Positions 1 to 12,029 of a stretch of DNA of 64,000 nt are shown here, piece after piece. The translations under genes and the position numbers were made by a program. Source of the DNA: Cyclina sinensis (taxonomy: Eukaryota > Mollusca > Bivalvia > Venerida > Veneridae). The first letter of the stretch is position 1. Each line of letters begins with the position of its first letter. Under the pieces are notes generated by a model that was not told where the DNA came from, ran no database searches, and saw only the letters and a list, made by a program, of their open reading frames with translations. The stretch covers positions 33,280,361 to 33,344,360 of the forward strand of contig JAAONU010000003.1 in assembly GCA_012932295.1 (NCBI GenBank). Direction: 5' to 3'.

Positions 1-649
1 TTGTGTGTATATTATGCCTTTGTGTAAGATTGTCACATAAGTATTGGGAACAGATACAGTTGAATATAAGTTCATTTATTTTTCCGTGGCAAAGAAATAT
101 TGCATCTTAGAGGCATATGCATATATAAATGTATGTTTTGCAGGATTATGAATGACATACATTTACATCAAGAAAGTACCACAGCCTTCCGGAATCTGGT
201 CGTACTTGTTCCAAAATGTCTTTAGTGTGTGTAAGGTTAAATTACCAATACTTAGGTTTTGTAAAGAACTAATCTCTTGTTAGCAAACAACAATGTAGTT
301 ACAAGTAAAATTGATAAATTTAGTAAAGCACGATCTTTTTATACATTTGCCAGGTCTTAAAGTAGTACTGATAGTTTGTTTACTGTTTTGAAAAGTTTTC
401 AATTAATCAGACACAACATATCATTAGATGACCATGTTGACAAATTCAGAATCAGCAAAAGATGTATGTTAACCACACAAACTAATTAAATGTGAGGAAT
501 AAATGCTACTGAATTTTATGATGAAAATTTATTTTGTTTTATGATTCAACATATCTTGACTTAATGCGTCACATAATATAACAACATATTTCAGATGACT
601 TTCATCTTTTGAACCACAAAACATAATATATTGTTTTAATATTAGCCAT
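1..649. other. AT-rich intergenic DNA, no gene seen
   Basis: No open reading frame of useful length and no splice-bounded coding segment is seen on either strand. It ends where a dispersed transposon-like sequence begins (about 650). Confidence 0.6.
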
Positions 650-1704
650 CTCGAATCCTCGAAACGCAATTAACGTTGCTTGTTACCTTTAAGCATATGC
701 AATGGCTTCTGACGGTATCAAATCATGAAATCTAGTTACAAAAGTGATCGAATTTTAATCCAAGAAAAGTCTCATACAGAGGAATGTATAGAAATTACAT
801 ACATAAAGGACATTGGAATTATATGTCTCGCTCTAGAAACCATTAAGAACTGACAAAGATACTTTTATTTCGAAAGATAACAAATATATATACGACCCGT
901 CTGCTGTACACACGGTTTTTTTTTTCAATTTAACTTATAAAAGATATATGCCATTTTCATCCCTAATACACTTAATTTATTATGAAAAGATGCTTGTTGA
1001 AATGTATTTAAGAGTTGGTAATACTAAAAGAGAACAGATGCAAGCGTATTAAGTAAATTGTGTTACATCAGCAGCAGATGCCTACGGCACACAAGGCCTT
1101 TAAAGATATAGCATGTGGCTCTTCGAAGGTAATACTCAGAAATATTTCACTACTGTCTCGTGTTGTTTTCATCTGATTTCTTTTCGTCGAGTTCATTAAC
1201 GATAACTGGCAACGGTGTAAATTAGCATTTCAAATTTGCCTTTTTAGGTCGATAAGATTAAATTTAGAAAATATTATTGTAAATAATTATTTAATTTATC
1301 TGAATTTTTTAATTCTTCGCGTACATCCTGTTTATCTAGAGCAGAGTACTGAATGTAGAACAATATATGTTTGAGAATATCTACACAATTAATGGCATAT
1401 TAAATAAAATGTGTTATATAAAATAAATGATAAAATTTTATTAATGTAACTTTATTGATAACTATAATGATGATGAAAAATGTACTGATACAATCGATGA
1501 CTGATTGATATAGAATGTTTCTTTTTGTTGGTGTTGTAACTGTTACTAGTTCTGACTGAATACTGATTAAATGGAAAGTCTCGCTGACTATAAACCCTTA
1601 TATTCTCAACAAAATATCAAGTTAGCGCAGAAAAGAGACTACTAAAATTTCATCATTTTAACAGCAATTTTGTCTAGTTAGCCTTTATATGTATAGGACT
1701 AATA

Positions 1705-1890
1705 GGAAGTTGGCAGTAGCAGTACGCAGTAGCAGTTGGCAGTAGAAATTTAATCAAACGTAAAGTTGGCAGTTGCAGTAACAGCTGTAGCAGTAGGCAA
1801 AACGTGAAGTTGGCTGTAGCAGTCACATCAGTAGCAGTAGGCAAAACAACGTGAAGTTGGCAGTAGAAGTAACAGCAGTAGCAGTAGGAA
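1705..1890 (-). repeat. 44-bp minisatellite, left inverted arm
   Basis: About four degenerate copies of a unit rich in CAGTAGCAGTAGG and GTGAAGTTGGCAGTAG. It is the reverse complement of the array at 3,030-3,420, so the two arrays form inverted arms around the 105-bp array. Confidence 0.8.
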
Positions 1891-3000
1891 AATTCTGAAA
1901 GTCTTCGAGAGTGTTTGAAACAGTCCCAGACCAGTGCAATCGAACCGGGAGGGTCCCTAGACTATTTAGATTGGCACTTAAATTCCTAAAAGTCTGCAAG
2001 AATGTCAGAAACAGTAGCAGACCGTAACAATGGACTCCGGATACCTTAACATCAAAAATGACATTTTCTCAATTGGCACCAAAATTCCTGAATGTCTGCA
2101 GGAGGGTCAGAAACAGTCGCAGACCGGTAAAATTGACCCAGAGGATCCCTTTACCTAAAAAATTACATTTTCTCGATTGGCAGCAAAATTCCTGAAGGAA
2201 TGCAAGAGTGCCAGAGACAGTCGCTGACCGGTTAAATCGACCAGAAAGGGTCCATAGACCTTAAAAATGGCATTTTCGCGATTGGCACCAAAATTCCTGA
2301 AAGTCTGAAAGAGTTTCAGAAACAGTCACAGACCGGTTAAATCGACTCGGGAGGGTTCCTTGACGTCAAATGTGACACTTTCCTGATTGGCACCAAAATT
2401 CCTGAAAGTCTGCGGGAGTGTCAGAAACAGTCAAAGACCGATTAAATCGAACCAGGAGGGTTCCTAGACATCAAAAATGACATTTTCGCGATTGGCCCCA
2501 AAATTCCAGAAATTCTGAAAGAGTGTCAGAAACAGTCGCAGACCGGTTAAATCGACTCGGGAGGGTTCCTTGACGTCAAATGAGACACTTTCCTGATTGG
2601 CACCAAAATTTCCTTCTTAATGTCTGCGGGAGTGTCAGAAACAGTCAAAGACCGATTAAATCGAACCAGGAGGGTTCCTCGACATCAAAAATGACATTTT
2701 CTCGATTGGCACCAAAATTCCTGAAAGTCTGCTAGAGTATCACAAACAGTTGCAGACCTGTGAAATCGACTCGCGAGCGTTCCTAGACATCAAATATGAC
2801 ATTTCCCGATTGGTACCAAAATTTATGAAAGTCTACGCGATATTCAGAAACAGTCGCAGACTTGTTGAATCTACCCGGGAGGGTCTTTTAACATCAAAAA
2901 TGACTTTTTTTTGATTGGCACCAAAATTCATGAAAGTCTGCAAGAGTGTCAGAAACAGTCGCAGACCTGCGCAATAGACTCAGGAGGGTCTAAATTGTTT
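1890..3000. repeat. ~105-bp tandem repeat array, about 11 copies
   Basis: The phrase CAGAAACAGTCGCAGACC recurs about every 105 bp (near 1,917, 2,007, 2,107, 2,213, 2,319, 2,424, 2,528, 2,637, 2,743, 2,845 and 2,949). Each copy continues with GATTGGCACCAAAATTCCTG. Copies differ by substitutions and small indels, so the array is not recent. No coding potential. Confidence 0.85.
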
Positions 3001-3029
3001 TATTTTCATTGAAACTTTCAAGACTTATA

Positions 3030-3420
3030 AGAATTTCCTACTGCTGTTACTGCTACTGCTAATTTCATGTTTTTCCTACTGCTACTTCTGTTACTGCTAC
3101 TGCCAGCTTCACGATTTCTTTACTGCTACTGCTGTTACTGCTACTGCCAGCTGCACGTTTTGCCTACTGCTACTGCTGTTACTGCTACTGCCAGCTTCAC
3201 GTTTTGCTTACTGCTACTGCTGTTACTGCTACAGCCAGCTTTACGTTTTGCCTACTGCTATTGCTGTAGCTGCTTCTGCCAGCTTCACGTTTTGCCTACT
3301 GCTACTGCTGTTACTGCTAAGGCCAGCTTCACGTTTTTTTACTGCTACTGCTGTTACTGCTTCTGTCAACTTCACATTTTTCTACTGCTTTGTACTGCTA
3401 CTGCTCACTTCCTATACAGT
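3030..3420 (+). repeat. 44-bp minisatellite, right inverted arm
   Basis: About eight copies of a 44-bp unit made of CTACTGCTGTTACTGCTACTG followed by CCAGCTTCACGTTTTGC. The unit itself contains triplet-like CTG/CTA runs. The array gives a fortuitous 155-residue Leu/Cys/Tyr-rich open frame that I do not accept as a gene. Confidence 0.85.
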
Positions 3421-3504
3421 TTTATAGGCCCGTCAAAAGACGGTCGTATTATTGGAAACACTTGCGTTGGGGCGGGGGAGGGGGAGGGGGCATTCCCCTC
3501 GTTT

Positions 3505-4380
3505 TTTTCCCGGAGAATAACTTTAAAACTGTGAAGTAACTTCATGTGAAATTGAAGTATAGATAGAGCAGACAAGGAGAAGTACATTGCTTGAGAAGGA
3601 TAACTCTACCTTATCCATGGTTTTAGTAATCTCCCCTTCTTTAATTTCTGTAATGATTTTTTATCCGGAGCGTAACTTGAACACTATGACTGGGATTGTC
3701 TTGAAAAAGATAGATGGTAAGAAGTAGAAGTGCAGTGCACAAGAACCATAAATCTTACTGGTCACATTTTTGAATCTCTTAATTTCGAAAATGAATTTCT
3801 GTCCGGAGCATAACTTGAACACTATGAAAGGGATTGTCTTGAAACTTAAGGCAAAGATGGATGGTAAAAAGTAAAAGTGGATAGCACGAGAACCACAACT
3901 CTTCCCACTAATTTTTCTCTTTATCATCCCTCTTAATTCTTTTTTGTCCTGGATATAACTATGAATTGAATTGATGTGAAACGTAAAACATAGGTTCCAT
4001 TTTTCCAGTTATCTCCCCTCATGTTTTTATTTGTCCGGAGCATAACTTAAAACTATGAAGTGAATTTATATGAAACGAAAATATAGATAGATGACGACAC
4101 GGAGAAGTGTATTGGCAAAGAAGCATAACTCTTAATTATCCAGTTTTTGAGTAATCTCTCCTTCTTTAACTTCTACAATATCTGGAGCATAACTTGATTA
4201 CTATGAAAGAGATGGTAAGAAGTAGAAGTGCAGTGCTTAAGAACTATAACTATACCCGGTCACATTTTTTAATTATCTCCCTTCTTATTTGTTTCGTCCA
4301 TAGCATAACTTTAAAACTTTGTAGTGAATTGAAGTATCTCTACCTTGTCCAAATCTTTTATTATCTCTAAAAGGGCACTC
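3505..4380 (+). repeat. ~145-bp degenerate tandem repeats, about 7 copies
   Basis: The motif CCGGAGCATAACTTGAACACTATGAA recurs in diverged form near 3,510, 3,665, 3,803, 3,950, 4,035, 4,181 and 4,301. It is followed by GATAGA..AAGGAGAAGTGCATTG and CATAACTCT..ATCTCCC. No reading frame crosses the block. Confidence 0.7.
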
Positions 4381-5170
4381 AGACATTTGTTACTGTTCTG
4401 AAATAAACTGAATTGAAAATCAGCAAAAAAAGAGACAAATTTCTAGAAGCAAAGTTAATGTAAAAAAATGATAGTTACAATATTGCCCTTCTTTGAAATG
4501 CCTTTTTGTATAAATTTCTTAATGACCATTACTATGCCAACAATTTTTGTAGACAGTTCTATTTATGTAAAAACATGATTACCTGATACCTAATTAAAAA
4601 GCAGTGTTAAATGATAACATTTTCAGTTTTGTGAATCGGTTGGATACATTAAAAATGTATAGAAATTTACAATAAAACAGCTTAACGTGAAATATTTATA
4701 ATCTACTATAATGTTTTTCTGCCAAATTGAACTTAGATTGAAACTGACGTTCAATTAGTCAATGTGACGTTATTTTAAGAAATATATTTTGCGGGTCATG
4801 TTCCTCTTCAAATTGATAGTATATCGTAATTGTTCTGTGCAGAAAGCTGAGCCTTTCAGACAGTTAATCCTTAGATATAATTTGTTCAAAATAAGTAAAA
4901 ATGTCTATTTCCAAAAATTATGTTTAAGTGCCCGTGTCGTCGGTCCTTTATATTTATTACATCTTTATAATTCAATCATTTTTATGTATTTTTAAGGGTT
5001 TAAAGAAATTTGACGTCAGAACAGAATACCTACATGAGGATATTGTTCTCGTTAAACTATTTGCCTTTTGCTTTAAATTGAAATAAAAGAATTGATGTCA
5101 AGAGTCGTTGGATACGCTTTAAAGTCACGAGCAACGTCAAACGTGTTTCGATGGTGCTTTGTTGGCTAGC

Positions 5171-8100
5171 CACCGTGAACAATTCCAATGGAATATTAAA
5201 TAAATACACACATGTTTCCCGTGCAAAAATAGCAACATGCAATAGCTACACGTGTTCGATACTTTATATAAGATTTTTCATTAATGCTACAATTTTCTTT
5301 TTTATGCTGTTCTCTTGATCTTTGCTGAAAGAATGGCTGTAAGAATTTTTCCAGCCCCGGAACAGCCACGTGACGTTTGGGAATGGTGAGTAGTTAAAAT
5401 GGTTGCATTTATGGTACCCAATAAATCTGTTTTTGTTTTGATATGCTTTTATAAGCATGAACGACTTTTCGTTGCCTTTTTGTAGTATCGCTGCTGGAAA
5501 TAAATACTGAACTGGCTTTACTATAAACTATCAATGCACCATTGACCTGTTCCAGGATAAACGATCAGATATCAATAGGTAGTTTGTCTAATTAAGGAAC
5601 TTCAAATGGAAAGCTTTGAGACCTAGAGATCTAGGGTTGATCCCATGTAATGGAAGAAATAAAACTACTTTCAAAAAGTCAACTTTCTTTAAGCTGTTCA
5701 GTACCTAGCTAAAGCCAATTTGTTACGACATGTTACTTTGGACAATATCCAACAGCTACTTAGCGTGGTTCGCGTTTTTTCTGATATGTAATTAGCAATG
5801 TGATTTTGCTATTCTGGCAGTTAGAATTGCTCAAAAATTTCAAACACATCCAGCACTTTATTTCCAACGAAAGTCTATTAAAATGATTTTTGTTAATGCT
5901 GTTGTATAAACAAAATTGCGCATTATGTGTAGGCATCAAGACATTTATCTATTTCTTTTAATATCCGGAGTCTAATATATTATTGTTTATAAGTCTTTAG
6001 TTGCTTCAAGTAACCGAATATACAAATTCAATATTTCGACAGAATATTCTGAAAAAATTTAGTTGAAAATGCAGTTTTTTCCTTTCTCTCACCGTGACTG
6101 AATGAAACAAAGTTTTGAACACCTGACTAACTTTATCAGACTTACAATACAACTTTGTATCTCGCATGTTATTGGATAATAGGTTCTTATCCGCTACGTG
6201 GGTTACAATATATAGTGTACTTTTGCCATACATGTAGCTTCAGCAAGTGAAATTTCCTACCGTAATATTGAGTTAATAGCTGAACTGCTGATTAGCCAAT
6301 GACAAAATCCTACGATAGTGAACAGGGTGCGGAACCACCACTTTGACAAAACAATGAAAAAACGCCTCTTACAAATGACGTTTATTACGTTTAAACGTTT
6401 ATTTTTTAAGGAGAGATGGAGTGGGAACGTCAGCAATGCCCATGTAATCAAACCAAATGTAATCAACCGAAACTCACACGGCTTTATTCGGACCATTGTT
6501 ATATTCTTGTACCTGCTAATGACGTTCAGTGTTCATCATCCGTCCAGAACGACATTTCCTTGTTCTTCCCGCCGTTAATATGTTGTTTCTCTTCCGTTTT
6601 TGGCTGTGAACATTATGTATAGTTATGTGCTATTAACACTTCTTCTAATTTTGGTCTTTTTCACGCATCATATATGACTCAAGAACACAAATATGTCATA
6701 CCGAAATTGCATAAAACAATCTGCAATAACAAATTTAATGGAAGAATAAAGTTGTAAGCAATCAGTCTTGTTAAATGGCAACCAGCATGTTCATTATCTA
6801 AATGTAAACACTGGAAAGCACGCATTTGCTATTTTTGATCCAGTAGAAACAATCAGCGTTTGACCATCAGTTCGTATAATGTCTATATTGCCGAATAAAA
6901 AGACGTTTGGCATTCATGTCGACGCATTTTTATTGAGCGGAATCAAACTATGAATGAAGCAGACTGCAAAATTTGAAAGAGTTATAGTTAAAACTATAGT
7001 AGGTGAAAAATATATTGATATTTTTGCGTAGTGTTGACAGTGCAGCGGTGAAAAAATCCTGTGGCCAACTTTCCATTTCTATGACGAATGACATTTGTGT
7101 AGTGTGACATGTTGAATGTCCATCACATAAATCAACACAACAATTAAAATACCGAACTGGTGCTAAAATATCTCACTCTAAGTGGACTGGTTGTAAGACT
7201 AACTACAGTGATATGATATTTCTCTTCTGAGTTAGAGAAACTGTTAAAAACGACAAACTGGGCAAAGAACGTTTTCGATCTTCTTTTTATTGATTTTTTA
7301 CAAAAAACATACTAAAGGTACAGTTTTTTCTGGTACGATGGTACGACTTTTCTTTTATGCTACGAAAACAAAATCGGCTAGATTAAGGCACAGTCTAAAA
7401 TGATGAATTAATTAATTATTTAAGAATTCCTAATATGGACAATATTGATTATATAATATATGTTATGTATTCACTATACTTGTGGCTCATCGACTTAACA
7501 GCCTGGCGGCCTGACGGACTAACATTAACGGCCAGCGTCCTGAAAATATATAGTCTGTACCAAGGTAAAGATTAACTTTTGAAAATCAACAAATAACAAA
7601 ATAACAAAAGGATTTCGAAAGACTTTTCCAAAATTAAAAAAGTAAGATTTCAGTGAACTAAAAGAAGTTTGCTGTGTAATGTGCTCCAAATATCAAAATA
7701 AAACACAGCTCTGACTTAAGTTTTATCAAAAACCAAAGGTGGATTGGCCGCCAGGTGGCTAGGTCACTACAGTTAGGCCTCTAGGCTGCAGCAATACTTC
7801 ACGAACAGATGCTGAAACTTTTTGTTTCGCATGAACATCTATACTCAGAATACTAATTTATTGGAAATGTGTGAGAGTCTTTGAATGACAAATTTTAATC
7901 TATTTTCTGCACTATGATACACACATCAAGTCCGTTTCGAACAAAAACAACACCGAAATCACGTGCATCATGTTCCCAGTAAAATCTTTGTTTTAGAGTT
8001 TCACACAACACTGGTCGTATTACATAGTAACCAGAAAGCCGCACTACTTTCAACTACAAGCAAAATGGGGCGTCGTTTATCAATGACATAAGATTGTTGT

Positions 8101-9719
8101 AAGGGCCGGCATGTCGGCAAGAGAGATCGCTTTACCATTAAAATGTACAGGAGTCTGACACCAGTTGCCTCAAGACTTAATTCCAACTAACTGGTAACAA
8201 CTCTGACGGGCCATAACCTCGACGCCTATCTTAAACGACTGTTTGAGAGGTTGACTACAATGTGACGTGATCTAGACGTAACAGGTTCATGTCTAGTCGA
8301 AAGTTAGCTGCTTGTTTAACGAATACAGCCGGAACTAGAGTTTATCAAATAACCGCCAGAAATAGACTGCGCCCTGCTCGACTGGGAGGACCTTACGTTA
8401 GAATTCAGTTAACAATTACATGTTAAATGGCATGTGTTAAATGGGCTCGGATTCATCAGCGCTGGAAACGTAGACAGTGGAATGATGTATTGGTCTGTGA
8501 TAAATCTTGCTTTAACCTTTCCTTTATCTTATGGTAAGATTCGTGTGTGGAAAATAAGGGGCGAAAGGATAAATCCTTTAAACGTTGTCATGCGTGACCA
8601 ATTTTCGGGTGGTATATTATAGTGTTGCATGGAATTTACAATGATTGCAAGACTAAAGTTGTCACAGTTCTAAGAACCCTTAATGCTCAGATATATTACA
8701 ACTAGATCATCCTGTCAATGGTGATATTCTTTAACGACATGAAGGATTTCAAGGATAATGCATACACAGGACATTCTACATGAAAACAAAATGAACGTGA
8801 TTCAGTGTCCTTGAAAATCTTCGGATCTTTCACCAATTGAATATAGGATATATGATTAAAGAACGTGAAAACGTCAACTACTGAGAGTAGAAAACACACC
8901 AGATACTGCCATTATCTGTGATTTTTCCTTCCCATCTTTCAGAGATGGATTTCATTTTTTTATATTAAAACCTTAATCAAATATTTGCTAAAATGTTGAA
9001 TGGTAGGTACTTTTTCATTGCAATAAATTTCACTTTGATATACGGAGAATCAATTTTCAAATTTGGTTAACTCATTTTTGAATATGTTACTGGATGTTAC
9101 CAAAAATTGGGGGAACTGTTGCGATCGTTTTTAGGTGACACTGTTTCACTCATGTTCGTTCATTGTCGGAAATAAATGTATTATCATGCATATTTTATTA
9201 AAATCCATGTTTATAATAAATGTAGACAATATAAACAAGTTTTCTGTGTTGCAACCTGTAATAGGTTTCGCTGTCACTTCTGTGTTTTTAAACTGGTTAC
9301 GCAAAACAACTGAGAACGCTAACGCTTTAATGGCATTTCACAAAGTAACTTCAGATTGTCAATTGTTACTTAAAACAGATGCTCCTACTTAAAAGCTGTG
9401 CTTATGGGAATGAAATGTGTTGCACATATATCTGGGTATTTGTTATCGTTACATTGATTAATTCAAATGCAAGTATCGAGTAAAAAGCCAGTTAGTCGCA
9501 AGTTTGAAAATATATCTAAGACTGTTGTGCTTAAAGCAGTGAAAAGGCGTAGATATTGAATTGTTTTATATGACTCTCTTTAAAACTGAACTTATTCAAG
9601 AAAAAAGTTAGAGACTTTCATGTTTTAAAAAAAAAATGTAATAACAGTTGAACATATAATTGTGTATATTCAAGTTGTATTAATCTCTGATCGACAACAT
9701 AGTTAAAATTTAAATTCCA
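5171..9719. other. Intergenic DNA without recognisable genes
   Basis: Short open frames occur on both strands (for example around 6,006-6,620, 8,001-8,186 and 9,135-9,392), but none has recognisable motifs or matching splice sites. The stretch 7,030-7,250 resembles 33,660-33,920, so it contains an old dispersed repeat. GCCTGGCGGCC and GGCCGCCAGG near 7,500 and 7,745 are short inverted GC-rich patches. Confidence 0.5.
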
Positions 9720-10035
9720 ATGGGTATAAGGATGCGTTTTTTCATTTTTCTGATTGTATGCGTGTGTGTGATACTATGGAGTTATATGAACAATATATTG
9801 AGGATATCAAACATAATAAAAGGTTTTGATGGAGAGGTTGTAACCAAAAGGGAAATTCAGTCACATCCTGGTATAAATCTTCTGAGCGAAAAGGAGCGTA
9901 CTAATGCAGCGCACTGTGAAACTTCAGTCGTCGAAAAGCATCACAAGGAAAGTAAAAGATTCCATAAACATCTTGGAATATGTCGAACTCATCATCAGTA
10001 CATGAAAGAAAGCAGTCTGCTTATTGAAGTTGGAG
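9720..10035 (+). CDS. Methyltransferase exon 1
   Basis: Starts at the first in-frame ATG before the hydrophobic anchor (MGIRMRFFIFLIVCVCVIL). It ends inside a glycine codon at donor GTATTATC. A second ATG four codons in also precedes the anchor. Confidence 0.75.
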
Positions 10036-11259
10036 GTATTATCTTTCAGTTTTGCTTAAATGATACATATCATTAGTTTTTACAAGTACAGTTCAACGCT
10101 TTAAATAGCCTTAGTTGCAAATCATGGGATAGTTACAAGATTTTGATAAAGTTCCATTTTATCCATTTTTTCCTCAGGTTTGCCAATTTGAGTAAACAAC
10201 TTGACTTTACTTACTAGATAATGCAGTTCTATTCCAATCAAGCCAAAGTCTTAAAACTGTCGGTTAAAAAAAATCAGATTTTGTTTTAAAGGAAATGGGG
10301 GTGAAGATGCAGCAGCCTTACAGAAGCTATATAAACCAACACACATCATTTTGGAGCCAACCAAATACTTCGCAGATAAAGTAAGAGAAAGATTCAGGGG
10401 TAACCCAAGGTATTGAGACAAAACACAGTAATCGTTTATTACTATGGCATTCCTATGCTTAAGGCCAGTCTCTAGAGTTAATGTTACAACTCATTCCTTA
10501 TTCTTTATCCTATTTGTCTGGCGCAATGTCACAGTTCTGTTGGGGTAATTCAACTCAAAGCAGCAACCATAGAAACCGTTTAATACACTCCTTTGCAATT
10601 TTTCCAGCCATGATATTTCGAAAGTATTTTTAATGTCTACAACAAGAAGAATATCCTAAGACATTTATATAGTATGCAAGCTTGCATAAAGTGTCAATTA
10701 AGTTTCTTGTTATGATTAATTCAATCCCGATATTTTCAATACTTATAGCTGTGCTATTTCAGTAAATAAATAACTGTTTATTTTTATAGAATTAAGCAAA
10801 AATCAGAAGTCAAAGAACAATGATTCATGCTTAATATTATATATCTATTATCTAATTAATCATCTACATTGTACTATATTTTTTTTTTAAGAGTAACGGT
10901 GTTAAATTTTGGACTTCACACTGAAACAAAGAATTTTAGTGTGCAAGTAACAGGATTGTATGGAGATGCAACTTCTGTTTACAATAACAAGAATGGATCC
11001 ACAGAAATAATGGTAATTAACTCGACAAAGTTCTTCAATGATCTAGGCGTCGGACAGATTGAAGTAGACCTCTTATCTATGGATTGTGAGGGATGTGAAT
11101 TTGGTGTTTTGGAAAATATTTTCTTATCAAATATGACGAGATATTTTAAGAATATTCAAATGGAATGGCATTCGGGATTAACAGGAATTCAGAACGCACA
11201 GACCAACATTCCAGTTTCGGTACATTTATGAAAACTGGCGGAGAAAAGATCTTCCCTAA
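9720..11259 (+). CDS. FkbM-type SAM-dependent methyltransferase, membrane-anchored, 3' frameshift
   Basis: Three exons can be joined: 9,720-10,035, 10,292-10,409 and 10,892-11,259, with GT donors (GTATTA, GTATTG) and AG acceptors, and phases that agree. Residues 5-22 are a hydrophobic segment after a short basic N-terminus, typical of a type II signal anchor, so a secretory-pathway protein is expected. The junction of exons 1 and 2 creates a motif I-like SAM-binding loop, LIEVGGNGGEDA, followed by the acidic motif ILEPTKYF. Exon 3 carries DLLSMDCEGCEFGVLENI, a hallmark of the FkbM family. The substrate is unknown. Near 11,160-11,183 the frame must change: the upstream frame stops at 11,231, while the next frame carries a typical C-terminal ending (RYIYENWRRKDLP, stop at 11,257-11,259). 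This could be a pseudogene, a recent disabling indel or an assembly error. Confidence 0.75.
10292..10409 (+). CDS. Methyltransferase exon 2
   Basis: Encodes the glycine-rich SAM-binding loop and the EP motif. An earlier donor at 10,381 (GTAAGA) would not keep the frame into exon 3; the donor at 10,410 (GTATTG) does, and it yields the continuous stretch RFRGNPRVTVLNFGLH. Confidence 0.75.
10892..11259 (+). CDS. Methyltransferase exon 3, with frame break
   Basis: The acceptor is a T-run followed by AAG. The exon carries the family core DLLSMDCEGCEFG and reads to about 11,175. The C-terminal ending then continues in the next frame to the stop at 11,257-11,259. No GT donor/AG acceptor pair bridges the two frames without losing conserved sequence, so an indel is more likely than an intron. 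Confidence 0.65.
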
Positions 11260-11540
11260 GACGTATCCATCTTTTCAATGTTGAGGGTACTAAGCTTATG
11301 ATAGTACATGAGCTTAAAGCTACTTAATCTTCGTATTTTTTTTTTCAACCCCAACATGGTGACTCGTTGTCATTGCTTTACTTTGTCATATTTGTAGTTG
11401 TATGTAAATGTTTCAATCTTCTAACCGTTCCGTTTGAGGACTCGATATATCCGTTTTCCGCTCATGTGTTGATTTTTAAGCATTTTGTTATATCCTTGTG
11501 CAAAAAGTTTTGCAAAGCTTTTCTTTACATGAATTGTTTT
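11260..11540. other. Methyltransferase 3' flank
   Basis: AT-rich DNA after the methyltransferase stop. An open frame from 11,367 runs into the GT microsatellite and is not accepted as a gene. Confidence 0.4.
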
Positions 11541-11601
11541 CATTTGCATTGTTCTTGTTTGCTTTGGAATACCTTTTTCTTTTACAGTTGGTATATTTTA
11601 T

Positions 11602-11604
<3 letters not shown>

Positions 11605-11647
<43 letters not shown>
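11605..11647 (+). repeat. (GT)n microsatellite
   Basis: About 21 GT dinucleotides. Its counterpart in copy B is at 16,535-16,566. Confidence 0.95.
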
Positions 11648-11649
<2 letters not shown>

Positions 11650-12029
11650 AATCTTCTAAATCTTCTAAAGTTCAAGGGGCTTCTGCTAATCAAGCACTGA
11701 TAGACCGTTGTTTTAAGAGCTCTAATACTTGTTTTCGGTGGGTTTTTCATTACATTTATTAAACAATAAATCAATAAAGGTTCGAATGTTATTGGTCTTC
11801 TATATTGAAAATAAGTGTACAATTTCAATTCAATATATGTATAAATGCAGTTTTTTCTTACATTTCTGACAGACCATCGTTTATTAAGGATTGTGATGCT
11901 TTTTCTATATTACTTAAATTTACTGTAAACATGAATACCTGAACCAAGCTCTGGCATTTAGGGGCGTATTTAACAGTTCACAGCTAAAAAAAATACGACT
12001 TTAACAAGGGATCCCCGCGCCCCTGACAT

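Larger units (their letters stand above)
650..5170. mobile_element. Old transposon-like element with inverted ends, copy 1
   Basis: The left end (about 650-740, core TTGCTTGTTACCTT followed by TTCTGACGGTATCAAATCAT) matches 12,030-12,090 and 16,960-17,020. The adjoining 740-1,050 aligns with 17,020-17,260. The right end (about 4,890-5,170) matches 13,120-13,440 and 29,750-30,050 and carries the same terminal motif in reverse orientation (GTCAAGAGTCGTTGGATACG, then GAGCAACGTCAAACG). Inverted ends suggest a non-autonomous DNA transposon; no transposase is seen. The interior has been enlarged by the tandem arrays at 1.7-4.4 kb. Boundaries are approximate and the superfamily is unknown. Confidence 0.5.

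Noticed and set aside
3067..3534. 155-residue Leu/Cys/Tyr-rich open frame
   Set aside because: It is the translation of the 44-bp minisatellite (CTACTG repeats); length follows from repeat periodicity, not coding selection.
6006..6622. Overlapping short open frames on both strands
   Set aside because: No motifs, no splice signals that extend them, and equal openness on both strands.
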